From Streptomyces xylophagus (lineage in GTDB: Bacteria > Actinomycetota > Actinomycetes > Streptomycetales > Streptomycetaceae): 58,934 nt of DNA. Shown here piece by piece: positions 42,628 to 51,326 of this stretch. The notes under the pieces were generated by a model. It saw only the letters and a list, made by a program, of their open reading frames with translations, was not told the origin of the DNA and made no database searches. The stretch lies in contig NZ_JNWO01000041.1 in NCBI RefSeq assembly GCF_000716435.1, forward strand, positions 1 through 58,934, written 5' to 3'. The first letter of the stretch is position 1; every line of letters begins with the position of its first letter. Both the position numbers and the translations under genes were made by a program.

Positions 42628-44535
42628 ATGAGTCCGATCCGCCCGTACCCGACAGCCGACCACGAGTACGTCCAGCGAGTGCGCCGGCACCCGCCGAGCT
42701 CGCTGCTGCCCCTGATCGCGGCGACCAGCGGGAACCTCCCCACGCCACGCGAGATGCGCGGGCACCCGAAGGCGAGCACTCACGGACCGTGGGCCCTCGC
42801 CGACGTCGCCTGGGTCTCCCTGACCCGCGGCAACGAACACCGCGGCGGGCCGGCCACCGAGGCCGACCTGGACGAGATCCTCGGCTACTACTTCGCGCTG
42901 GAGGAGCCGATGCGGCGCGAGCCGGTCGGCCAGCGCATGGAGGGCTTCCTGCTGCGCCTGGGAGGCCAGCAACTCGTCTGGCAGGAACCGGAGTTCTCCG
43001 AACTCTCCCGGTCCATCGCCCTGTTCCTGCAGACCACGCCCACCAAGGCCCTCAAGGTCATTCAGCCCGGCTGGGACATCCAGCTGCTGGGCTGCTCCCT
43101 CACGGACTACGTCGGCATCGCCCAGCTGCTCTTCGCCGCCGCCACCCACAAGGACGGACGCTTCGTCCCCGAGTGGCTCGACGGCGGCCTGGACGCCTTC
43201 ACGGGCCTCACCACCCCTGGCGCCCTCGCGGCCGCGATCGACCGCCAGTTCGCCACCGACGTCCAGACTCTGAAGAACGAGGAGGCTGCGGCGGCCGCGC
43301 AGGCGCGGGCGGCAGGAGCCCCCGCTCTGGATCCGGCCCTGCGCCGGTTCTCCTACAACCCGCTGCGCGGACGTCCCCTCGTCACCGGGTACGGCCCCGG
43401 CTACCTCATCCCGGTGCCCGCGGCCGTGATGGCGAAGGCCAGTCCCCTGGGCCTGTACTTCACCGGTCTCGAAGGCCTGGGCGGAGCCTTCGCCAACGAC
43501 CTGGGCGAGCTGTTCGAGCAGTACGTCGGCCGCCAACTGCGCCTGCTGCCCGACGCCCTGGTGCACCCCGAGGTCGTCTACACCGAGGGCAAGGGCGAGA
43601 AGAAGAGCGTCGACTGGATCGTCGTCTTCGACGACCTGGTGCTGCTCGTCGAGGTGAAGTCCGTGCGGCCCACCATGCCGTTGCGGCTCGGGCCGAAGGA
43701 CTTCGCCACCGAGCTCACCACCAAGCTGGAGAAGGCGTTCGGCCAGATCGACAGGACCGCCACGCTCATCGCGGCCGGCAAGGAGGAGTTCGCGCACATC
43801 CCCGCCGACCGTCCGGTCCTCGGCATGATCGTCACCATGGAGCCGTATCACCTGATCAACGCGCCGGAGTTCCGCTCCGTGTTCCCGGCGGGCGCCGTGT
43901 CCACGACGATCGCGGCGATCGGCGAGGTGGAGGACGCCGTCACGGTCGCGGACACCTCGCTGTCGGCGATCCTGCTCGCCGGCGCCCAGGCCGGTGCTTC
44001 TACGCCGGGCGGCGGCTGGTCGCTGCGTTCCGCGCTCGGCGACCACCCCCTGGCGATGAACCCGGTCCTCGACCAGGCGTGGGAGACAACCCCCCTTCGC
44101 GAAGCCCAAGGCGACGGCCCGGCCCTGAACCCGCAGGACCCCGGGGATCACCCCTTCGGTTCGGGTAGCTCCCCGGGCTTGACGGGCACGACTTCGATGC
44201 GGGTGGCGCCCGCCCGCTCCAGTTCGGTCCTGCGCTGGCCGGCACTGGGCTCGTCGTATGCGACGGCGGACGCCCGGGGCGTGCCGTCGGAGTCGGTCCA
44301 GGTGAGGGCGAAACTCCGCATGGTGGTCGTCATGGAGACATCATCGCCGCCGGCACTGACACGTGCGTGTCCGGCGGCGGGCCGCGCTTCGGCCGGTGTC
44401 CGGCCACAGCGACTCGCGCTGGAACCCGACCGATGTCAGAGCGTCGAACTAACATCCAGTCCATGCCGAGTACCACCCCGCCCGAAACCACCGCCGAGAA
44501 GCCCTACGACCCGTTCGCGTTCCCAGACGACTTGA
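42628..44535 (+). CDS. PD-(D/E)xK nuclease-like protein, probable 3' frame shift
   Basis: As given the frame runs 635 codons. A nuclease core is clear: LFEQYVGRQL (Glu297), KKSVDWIVVFDDLVLLVEVK with Asp329 and E342-V-K344. The N-terminal 280 residues form an unknown domain with HPPSSLLPLIAATSG. Good codon bias stops near 44090, at a run of six C. In the neighbouring frame it continues as PFAKPKATARP and stops at 44126-44128, just before the convergent gene at 44148. The native gene therefore probably ended at 44128, and the last 130 codons of the present frame overlap two other genes. The function is probably DNA or RNA cleavage. Confidence 0.72.
   Translation: MSPIRPYPTADHEYVQRVRRHPPSSLLPLIAATSGNLPTPREMRGHPKASTHGPWALADVAWVSLTRGNEHRGGPATEADLDEILGYYFALEEPMRREPVGQRMEGFLLRLGGQQLVWQEPEFSELSRSIALFLQTTPTKALKVIQPGWDIQLLGCSLTDYVGIAQLLFAAATHKDGRFVPEWLDGGLDAFTGLTTPGALAAAIDRQFATDVQTLKNEEAAAAAQARAAGAPALDPALRRFSYNPLRGRPLVTGYGPGYLIPVPAAVMAKASPLGLYFTGLEGLGGAFANDLGELFEQYVGRQLRLLPDALVHPEVVYTEGKGEKKSVDWIVVFDDLVLLVEVKSVRPTMPLRLGPKDFATELTTKLEKAFGQIDRTATLIAAGKEEFAHIPADRPVLGMIVTMEPYHLINAPEFRSVFPAGAVSTTIAAIGEVEDAVTVADTSLSAILLAGAQAGASTPGGGWSLRSALGDHPLAMNPVLDQAWETTPLREAQGDGPALNPQDPGDHPFGSGSSPGLTGTTSMRVAPARSSSVLRWPALGSSYATADARGVPSESVQVRAKLRMVVVMETSSPPALTRACPAAGRASAGVRPQRLALEPDRCQSVELTSSPCRVPPRPKPPPRSPTTRSRSQTT
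44148..44333 (-). CDS. Small conserved-looking protein
   Basis: 61 residues with beta-alpha-beta character: MTTTMRSFALTWTDSDGTPR, ASAVAYDEPSAGQRRTELER, AGATRIEVVPVKPGELPEPK. A GTGTCAGTG-N8-GATGAT sequence (44362-44340) lies immediately upstream and would give a nearly leaderless transcript, but its -10 box is poor. Function unknown. Confidence 0.6.
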   Translation of the reverse strand: MTTTMRSFALTWTDSDGTPRASAVAYDEPSAGQRRTELERAGATRIEVVPVKPGELPEPKG

Positions 44536-44867
44536 CCGCGGCGCAGAAGGAGCTGCACGAGACCTACGCCGCACTTCACCGCTTCCAGAAGGAACTAGCC
44601 TGGTCATCGGCCCCCCACGCGGGCTTCAACGACACCGACCGGTGGCGCAACGCGGCGCGCCCCGCCACTGAAAGATGGACGCCGGACCAGAAGACCGAGT
44701 ACGAGCGGCTGTGGTCGAAACTGCGCGAGCTGACGGCCTGCATCGCGGGCCACAAGCACTGGGAGAACTGCCCGCAGGAGAAGGCCGTCGAGGCCAGGCA
44801 GGCCCTCAAACACGCCCCCGGCGCGACGCCCGATCCGGCACCGGCCGGAGCCCTGGAGCCGGTCTAG
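44463..44867 (+). CDS. Hypothetical helical protein
   Basis: 134 residues from ATG 44463; ATG 44433 is an alternative. Helical and charged: DLTAAQKELHETYAALHRFQ, KTEYERLWSKLRELTACIAG and HKHWENCPQEKAVEARQALK. Two Cys and several His lie in HKHWENC. The C-terminus is Pro/Ala-rich. No family recognised. Confidence 0.7.
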   Translation: MPSTTPPETTAEKPYDPFAFPDDLTAAQKELHETYAALHRFQKELAWSSAPHAGFNDTDRWRNAARPATERWTPDQKTEYERLWSKLRELTACIAGHKHWENCPQEKAVEARQALKHAPGATPDPAPAGALEPV

Positions 44868-44902
44868 CCACTGTCACTCTCCGCGCGCACGCCACCGATA
44901 CG

Positions 44903-45064
44903 ATGGCCATGAGGCGTGCACGTACGCCGGAGCCCGAGAGGCGCGCGGCCCACGCCCGAGCCTCGAAGTCCCGGGCAAGGTTCTCGGAATCGCGTGCGGT
45001 AACCCGTCTCCCTGATCTGGAGCGGTGCGAGCGTGGGACGCGCCGCAGTGTGGATTGGGCATGA
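44903..45064 (+). CDS. Possible small basic protein
   Basis: 53 residues, strongly basic (MRRARTPEPERRAAHARASK, SRARFSESRAVTRLPDLERC). Its TGA overlaps the start of the next gene by ATGA, which suggests coupling. No ribosome site is obvious and the composition is low-complexity, so it may not be real. Confidence 0.3.
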   Translation: MAMRRARTPEPERRAAHARASKSRARFSESRAVTRLPDLERCERGTRRSVDWA

Positions 45065-46364
45065 CGAAGGACCGCGCGCGGAAGCGGAAGATCCGGACCG
45101 AGATGGCCGTGACGGGGATGGCGTACAACGACGCCGCCCCCGCGTTCGACTCACACAACGTGCCCGACGTCGGGCACCGGCCCCCCGAGGGCGTTCCGAT
45201 GGCGGACGACCCGCTGGGCCTGGGCGACAGCACCGACCTGTTCACCGCACCGCTGATGGTGGTCACCATGCTGCCGCCCGGGCCCGAGGGTCTGGACGCT
45301 GCGCAGGTGATCGGAACGCCGTCGACTACCTTGTCGATCCGGACACGGGCTGGTACCGGGCGTACGCCGAGGTATATGGGCCCCGGCCCACCCGGGAGTC
45401 CGGCATGGCCCCGCTGGCCGGGCACCGGCCGGGCATGCTGCTTGTCCAGGTGTCCGCGCGGCGCCGCTGGACCACCGAGACCCTGCAGAGCTTCCTGCGG
45501 GACGCCGCGGTCGCGATCCTCGCCGCGCTCGCGGCCCGGTACCCGGCCATCACTGAACGGCACGTCACCGTCCAGGCCTTGCAGAGGGAATCCGCCGAGC
45601 AGATCCTCACCACGGACCCGGATGCGACCGCTCGTACGGACCAGGCGCACCCGAGCCTGCGCAACAACAGCCTGCCCCGTACCGGAGGCGAGAATGAGCC
45701 GACGACGGAGGAGGCCTTCTACCCGTTCCGTCTCGTCGACGCCCACGACCGCGGCTGGTTCGCCGTCGGCACCGCGATCTACCTGTGTGCGAACGCCGAA
45801 GAACGCGGCGTCGAGGCGACCTCCCTTGAGGAGCTGGATCGTGAGCGGGGGCCCTTGCGCCCCGTGGTACCCGCGTCCGACCACGACCTGGTCCGGCTGC
45901 AGTCCGCCTTCACGGACGCCAGCCCGACGGCCGTCGCCTCGCTCCTCGTCGCCCTCCACCGACTGGCCCGGCAGCACGCCGAGGAGGAGCACGGGCGCTC
46001 CGGGCGGATGCAGAGCGGCCGGCTGTACGCCGGGGGCGAGGACAACTGGGAGACCGTGGCGATGCGGAGCCTCGTATGGGGGCTGGGAGTCGACCTCGCG
46101 GACAAACCGCAACGCCTGGACCAGGCGATGATCGACGCGGTCCGTGACGTCGTCGACCAGTGGGTGGCACCCGGCTCCGGCGTCTACATCGAGGTCGCGA
46201 ACAACATCACCGAGGCATTCCAGGCCGCGGCGAAGACGGCCGGCGGCTGGCCGGGGCTTGCGGACAAGCACTTCCAGCTCGGCGTCAGGTTCGCTCACTC
46301 TAAGAACTCCATCGAGGCCGCCCACGCCTGGCTGATGGGACAACCACCCGCCGCCAACGAGTAG
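45061..46364 (+). pseudogene. Hypothetical gene split by a frame shift
   Basis: The 5' part from ATG 45061 encodes MTKDRARKRKIRTEMAVTGM, a Streptomyces-type N-terminus with strong codon bias, up to about 45310. Bias then moves to another frame (NAVDYLVDPDTGWYRAYAEV) that is open to 46364. An indel at about 45300-45330 explains this. The 3' frame alone could start at ATG 45405 (GGGAG six bases upstream), giving 319 residues. That part is helical with WTTETLQSFLRDAAVAILAA and SPTAVASLLVALHRLARQHA. No family recognised. Confidence 0.6.
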
Positions 46365-46625
46365 GCAGTCCAGGGGACTTCGCCGCCCGTACGTACGTCC
46401 TCGACCGACACCCGGATGTACGTGCACGAAGGCGTTCGGCCAGATCGTCAGGTCCGCCGCTCGCATCGCGGCAGTGGCTCCGGCGGCCCGTCGAACACGG
46501 TGGCGGTGGTCACTGCCAGGCGGCCGGGGTTCTCCAGGTGAGTGAGGGCAACGACCGCGCTCGGTGTCGGACCAGGCCGGTAGCCTTCTGGGCGGCACGG
46601 TGCGGACGGAGTGAAGGGGGCGGGG

Positions 46626-47927
46626 ATGAGCGGCGGATGGCAGCGGGCGATCGCCGAACTGCGCGCACAGGGTGATGCGGCCAACGCCGCCGCCCAGCGC
46701 TTCGACGAGATCGCCAACGGTGCCACCCGCGAGGTACGCGAATCCGCCGTCGCGATCCAGTACGTGGCCGAGGCCGACTATCTGCGCAGCGCCGTGACGC
46801 TGCTTCGCGCGCATCTGCGCGGCCGGCGCCCGCCCCGACGGCTTCCCGCCGCCCGGGTGTGGCCGTGCTTGCGGGACGTGTGGAAGGACCAGGCCCTGAA
46901 CCGGCTCGGCGGGGTGTGGCGGGCGATCCCCGGCCGGTCTTCCCTGGAGCGGATGCGCGGCGCACCGGCCGAGCCGCTGCTTGACGCGGTGATCGAGCAG
47001 GCCGAGGCCCTGCAGGCCAGCCTTCGCGGCCACCGGCAACGCGACCGGATGTACGAGTCGTTCATCCCCGCCCCGGGCGCCAGTACGGTCGACGAGCTCG
47101 TCGGCAGCGCCGGCCGGTCCGCTCCCACGCTGCCCGGCTTCCCCGACCCCGGTCACCCGCTGAACCGCGCCTTCCCCCGGGGCCGGGCCACGCGCGTACG
47201 GCCCGACCGGTTGGACGAGTTCAACCGGCTGGCGAGCGACCGGTTCGCTGTTCACCAGCGGGTCGCCGCTTTCGGTGACGCGGTCCTGGCCTTGCTCGTC
47301 GAACACCACGCGGACGGCGTCCTCCCGTCGGCGGGCAGGGCGCGCGGCGTCGGCCGGTGGGTGACGCGCGAACAGGCCCTGGTCCCGCACCGGCCGGCGT
47401 GGCCGGCCAGGCCCAACGTGTTCCAGATCGCGACGCTGGCCGGGCTGGGGTGGCTGGTGTTGGTATGCAGCGCGCTGCCGCTCACCTTCGGCAAGAGCGC
47501 CCACCTGTTGGCGTCCCACGGCGCAATGTTGCTGCTGGGGGCCGGTGCCATCGCGGTCCTCGGCATCGGGATCGTCTACCGGTTCGGGCCGAAGCTGATC
47601 CAGGCGCCTGGTGCCCGTGCCGTGGTGCCGGGCGTCGTTGCTGCCTTCTTCGCGTTGCTCATCGGACAGTGGCAGGGGCCGGTCGCGGATCACTTTTTCG
47701 CGGGCCCCTACGACCGCTTCGAGCGTGAGTACGTCGACGATTGCCTCGCCGCCAGCCCGTACCGCCGCGACGCCGTCCAGGCGCGCGTCGAGGACCGCGT
47801 CCTCATCGTCACCCCCGTCGGCGGCGGTACGACACTGCGCCTGGGCCCGGCGGAGGACGGCGGTATGCACCCGCTGCGTCCCGTGGACCGGGCCACCCGG
47901 GTCGTGCTCGCCCAGTACGGGTGCTGA
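46626..47927 (+). CDS. Multi-helix membrane protein with coiled-coil N-terminus
   Basis: 433 residues from ATG 46626 with AAGGGGG five bases upstream; GTG 46611 is an alternative. Residues 1-60 form a helix (RAIAELRAQGDAANAAAQRF). Residues 60-260 are soluble and Arg/Pro-rich. Three membrane helices lie at about 268-345 (ATLAGLGWLVLVCSALPLTF, MLLLGAGAIAVLGIGIVYRF, VVPGVVAAFFALLIGQW). The last 90 residues form a small beta-rich outer or cytoplasmic domain (DRVLIVTPVGGGTTLRLGPA). Function unknown. Confidence 0.75.
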   Translation: MSGGWQRAIAELRAQGDAANAAAQRFDEIANGATREVRESAVAIQYVAEADYLRSAVTLLRAHLRGRRPPRRLPAARVWPCLRDVWKDQALNRLGGVWRAIPGRSSLERMRGAPAEPLLDAVIEQAEALQASLRGHRQRDRMYESFIPAPGASTVDELVGSAGRSAPTLPGFPDPGHPLNRAFPRGRATRVRPDRLDEFNRLASDRFAVHQRVAAFGDAVLALLVEHHADGVLPSAGRARGVGRWVTREQALVPHRPAWPARPNVFQIATLAGLGWLVLVCSALPLTFGKSAHLLASHGAMLLLGAGAIAVLGIGIVYRFGPKLIQAPGARAVVPGVVAAFFALLIGQWQGPVADHFFAGPYDRFEREYVDDCLAASPYRRDAVQARVEDRVLIVTPVGGGTTLRLGPAEDGGMHPLRPVDRATRVVLAQYGC

Positions 47928-48144
47928 CCGGGCACTCGGCCGAGGTCGCGCCTGGGCGGTCCTGCTACGGGTTTTCTGTTCCCAGGGCCACCCGGGCGGC
48001 ATGCTGAAAGGCGCGGTCCCTGGCGATGCGTCATGAGCTCGTCGTCAGACGACTATTTCGCCCAGGGCAGCGTCTCCCTCCAACACTTCAGAAAACGCCT
48101 CCTGCGCCGCATTGGGCTTCTACCATCGGAGGGTGCACCGCCCC

Positions 48145-50361
48145 ATGTTGGAAGCCCTGGCAACAGGGGAGTTACGGCCATTGCGTGAGTGGCTGGCAGG
48201 TCTGCAGGTGGAGACCGAGCGCCTGGTCTTGCTGCCGCAGGAGGATGCTCATCCGGTGCCAGATCAGCCGTCGCCAGGGCGCCGGTTGGTTGACCGGACC
48301 GAGGCTCCCACTGCCGAGATCCTTCGACAGTGGGAGAAGGCCGCGATCGCGCCTGGCGGTGTTCCATTCCTTCTGCTGTTCCTCCTCACCGTGGTGGAAG
48401 CGGAATGGAATATCTCCTACCATTTCGAGCCCCTGTGGGAGACGTTGGAAGCGGCCTCCCGGTGCGTGCGGGAGCGTGGGGCGCGTCTGGAGGCCGCGGA
48501 CCAGCTGTCCGGGCGGGCGGTGGTAGCTCTGATGGAGAGCGTCGCGGCGCAGATCCACGCGGAGAACGCGATGGCCACCGGGCAGTTGGACGCCCAGCAG
48601 GCGGCGTTGGACGCGGCCGTGGTTAAGGCCCGCGAAGCTGGCGAACTCGCGCGGCAGGCAGCGGACGGCCTTCCCGATCTCAGCCGCTATCTCCTCATGC
48701 GGATCGCGGAGATCGACGACGTGTGCGGTGTGGCGGTCGCCTGCGCGGTGCGCGGGGTCCGGGAGTTCCTTGCGACGGGCGAGCCGCTCGACCAGGCGAT
48801 CGCGCAGATTGAGTCGGCCGAAGCCGGAGGCCGCGTCACTGACTTCGGTTACCTGAGCGAACTTCGGGCGCACCGGCTGGCGTTGGTGTCGCTGGCTGAG
48901 CGGAAGGACGACCCGTGGCTGCGCGTGGATCACGGGAAGATCGTGTATCTCTACCCGTTCACGGTGCGCGGAGTCCCGCCGCAGGAGGTTCTCGACGCCG
49001 TCGCCACACGGTGCGCCGATTGGGAGCTGGGGGGAACCAGGCCGGTCTCCGTCAACAGCTCGCTGAACCTGGACGACGTCTGGAACGGCTCGGATGCCTT
49101 CAAACGGCGGTACGGCGGCGCACAGGTCGAGCTGCCTGACGTGCTGGTCAGCAGCATGGACGGCCGCCCAGTCGGGCAGGTCCGGGCGGAGATCCGCTTC
49201 TCCCGACTCGGCAACCACTACGTTCGCCTCAGCCGGGAGATCGTGGACGCCGGCCCCGCTGACCTCTACGCGGCGATGCTGCGGGCCGCGCCGGAGTACG
49301 GGGTGGCCCGCGTTACCTTCCGGACTGGCCAGTCCGCTCGGTGGCGGCGGCTGTCGGACCTCGCATTGGACCTCGCCGAGGACGTGTGCGAGCGCTTGGG
49401 TGACGCCGGGGGCCGGGCCGGCTCGCGTGCCCTGGCGAGCCCGGGGATGTTCCACGTCGTAGTCGCGGTCAACGCGGCCTCCACCATGCGGGGGCCGGCC
49501 GGGGACGCGCGGCAGGAGGTACGCACCGCCGCCGGCCTCCAGGGAGTGATGGGTGCCCAACTGCTGACCAACCCAGTCACACACCTGATCGGTTCCATTG
49601 TGGAGTGGGCTCGGTACACGCGCGCCAACGACCTGACCACCACCATCACCGGGTTGACCGGCGAGCAGATTGTGCTGACCTCGAACACCACGGCGATCAT
49701 CGCCCCGGGGATGGCGGACTTCACCCACAACAGCCGGGGCCACGTGGTGGAGTTCGTCGCCTCCCTCGACGGACTGTTCACGGGCTGGTCCCTCGAACTA
49801 GTCGACCACTACCAGCGCGTGGAGGCGTTCAGAGCGCGGGTCGACGCGGCGGAGCGGGACCAGAGCGGCAGTTCGCAGGCCCTTCGGGCGCTCGCGCACG
49901 AACTCGACGCCGAGAGGATCCGTCTCAACGACTTCGCCCTGTCGGTCAGGTCGACAATCACCCACATCCGCTCGCCGACGCTGGTCTCGTCGCCAGTAGT
50001 GGCGGGCGTCCTGCGGCGTGTACTGGACGGGTCGACCTTTCACCAGCGGGCCGCGGAGCTCAACGCCATGATCGAGGAGGTGGCAAAGGACCAGCTCGGG
50101 TCAACCATCACCAAGCTGGCCAGGCAGCGCGAAGAGCAGGAGATCCAGGAAGAGGAGCGGCGGGAAGACAGACAGCGGGCGAAGCTGGAGGTATTCCTGG
50201 CCGTGATCGCGGCCGCTGGGATGTCGGGTGTCGTGCAGGTCCTCCAGGCCGGGTTCTTCCAGTCGCGGGACGCGGCGATGTGGGCGGCGGGGAGCGTGTC
50301 CGCGATCGTCATCGCAGCACTCACCCTCGGGTACTTCTTCTGGCCCCGCGGGCGTCAATAG
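48145..50361 (+). CDS. Large helical protein with two C-terminal membrane helices
   Basis: About 738 residues from ATG 48145; TTG 48112 or GTG 48133 are alternatives. Residues 1-270 are all-helical (MESVAAQIHAENAMATGQLD, AALDAAVVKAREAGELARQA). A mixed middle domain (300-530) has KIVYLYPFTVRGVPPQEVLD and HVVEFVASLDGLFTGWSLEL. A coiled coil follows (LGSTITKLARQREEQEIQEE) and two membrane helices (FLAVIAAAGMSGVVQVLQAG, AGSVSAIVIAALTLGYFFW). This CorA-like end suggests oligomeric membrane insertion, as in some defence effectors, but that is only an analogy. No family recognised. Confidence 0.78.
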   Translation: MLEALATGELRPLREWLAGLQVETERLVLLPQEDAHPVPDQPSPGRRLVDRTEAPTAEILRQWEKAAIAPGGVPFLLLFLLTVVEAEWNISYHFEPLWETLEAASRCVRERGARLEAADQLSGRAVVALMESVAAQIHAENAMATGQLDAQQAALDAAVVKAREAGELARQAADGLPDLSRYLLMRIAEIDDVCGVAVACAVRGVREFLATGEPLDQAIAQIESAEAGGRVTDFGYLSELRAHRLALVSLAERKDDPWLRVDHGKIVYLYPFTVRGVPPQEVLDAVATRCADWELGGTRPVSVNSSLNLDDVWNGSDAFKRRYGGAQVELPDVLVSSMDGRPVGQVRAEIRFSRLGNHYVRLSREIVDAGPADLYAAMLRAAPEYGVARVTFRTGQSARWRRLSDLALDLAEDVCERLGDAGGRAGSRALASPGMFHVVVAVNAASTMRGPAGDARQEVRTAAGLQGVMGAQLLTNPVTHLIGSIVEWARYTRANDLTTTITGLTGEQIVLTSNTTAIIAPGMADFTHNSRGHVVEFVASLDGLFTGWSLELVDHYQRVEAFRARVDAAERDQSGSSQALRALAHELDAERIRLNDFALSVRSTITHIRSPTLVSSPVVAGVLRRVLDGSTFHQRAAELNAMIEEVAKDQLGSTITKLARQREEQEIQEEERREDRQRAKLEVFLAVIAAAGMSGVVQVLQAGFFQSRDAAMWAAGSVSAIVIAALTLGYFFWPRGRQ

Positions 50362-50478
50362 AGTCGCGGAGCACGACCCTGCCCACCACTGACCTTCTTC
50401 CAGTACCAGTGGTCACGTAATTGACCATCGACAAGGGGCGCTGCCAGCCTGCCAGCAGTGGGTTCGTAGGATCGGGCA

Positions 50479-50964
50479 GTGACCAAGCACACCACGGTGC
50501 GCACCGGGCGGAAGCAGGTCTTCGGAACTGTCCTCTGCGTTGTGATCGCCATTTCCCTCTTCGGTGTCACCGTCTACATGGCCGTCTCGGCCGTCGGGCG
50601 TCTGGGGCTGGTCGGGCATCAGGTGACCATGCGGGTCACGGACTGCGAGGCGTCCGCGCCTGCCACGACGTCCCGGGGCGGCGGTCATCCCTACAACCTG
50701 CGCGCCACCGAGCAGCTCAAGGGGTTCGCCGCCACCAAGGGCGTCGCCACCGCCCAACTCGCGCTGGCCTGGCTGCTCCACCAGGGCGAGGACGTCGTCC
50801 CGATCCCCGGCACGCGCAGCGCCCTTCGCCTGGAGGAGAACGCCGGCGCCGCCGAGGTCGACCTCACCGGCGCAGACCTCGCGCAGATCGCCGAGATACT
50901 GCCGCACGGTTCGGCCGGCAGCCGCTACCCGGCCGAGATTCTGGTGGGCTTCACGACCGACTGA
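50479..50964 (+). CDS. Chimeric ORF: membrane-protein start joined to an aldo/keto reductase tail
   Basis: 161 residues from GTG 50479. Residues 1-60 have one membrane helix (FGTVLCVVIAISLFGVTVYM) and a short outer part (GHQVTMRVTDCEASA), as in small secreted-side membrane proteins. After about residue 66 the sequence is the C-terminal quarter of an aldo/keto reductase: LKGFAATKGVATAQLALAWL, VVPIPGTRSALRLEENAGAA, DLTGADLAQIAEILP. The catalytic Asp-Tyr-Lys-His part is absent, so there is no reductase activity. The junction lies near 50665-50690 and probably reflects a deletion. Confidence 0.7.
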   Translation: MTKHTTVRTGRKQVFGTVLCVVIAISLFGVTVYMAVSAVGRLGLVGHQVTMRVTDCEASAPATTSRGGGHPYNLRATEQLKGFAATKGVATAQLALAWLLHQGEDVVPIPGTRSALRLEENAGAAEVDLTGADLAQIAEILPHGSAGSRYPAEILVGFTTD

Positions 50965-51219
50965 CCCCACCTCCCCGACCTGCTGCGCAGCGTGTTAAGG
51001 CAGCAGGTCGTCGGCTTGCTTGATCGGCTCCCGAGTATGAAGGCCCCCACCGGCGTCCCCCGTCTTCGGCAAGGAGGCGGGGACCCTGCGGCCCCTTTAA
51101 CCCGCGGGTGGGCCGAGGGTGCCGATGCGTGAACCCAGGGGCCTGGTCTCCCTCGCGTGGACAAAGGGACTGCCCTGTTGATGCTCATTGGGGCTCAACT
51201 CATGGTCGTCCAAGGTCCG
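50965..51219. other. Gap upstream of the damage-type promoter
   Basis: No gene is supported here. A weak inverted pair GTCCCCCG...GGCGGGGAC near 51056-51087 could serve as the terminator of the chimeric ORF. The promoter for the discoidin-domain gene follows at 51220. Confidence 0.45.
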
Positions 51220-51242
51220 TTGTCAGTGACTGCCGGTACGTT
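51220..51242 (+). promoter_or_regulatory. RecA-NDp/PafBC-type promoter of the discoidin-domain gene
   Basis: TTGTCAGTG (51220-51228), eight bases, TACGTT (51237-51242): an exact match to tTGTCRGTG-N8-TAnnnT. It lies 85 bases before ATG 51327 on the same strand, an ordinary leader length. Confidence 0.75.
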
Positions 51243-51326
51243 TTGCAGGCGTCGCGGGCCGCAAGGCCGCGCAACGCACATCTCGACCGGTAACCCCGGT
51301 ACATCCCGAACGACTTAGGGACACGT

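Noticed and set aside
42427..44151. Minus-strand open frame of 574 codons
   Set aside because: Antisense shadow of the nuclease-like gene at 42628; composition and codon bias are wrong.
44874..48002. Minus-strand open frame of 1,042 codons
   Set aside because: It is antisense to three plus-strand genes with correct codon bias; its product is low-complexity Arg/Gly/Pro-rich with no domain.
48172..49743. Minus-strand open frame of 523 codons
   Set aside because: Antisense to the 48145 gene, which has coherent coiled-coil and membrane features.
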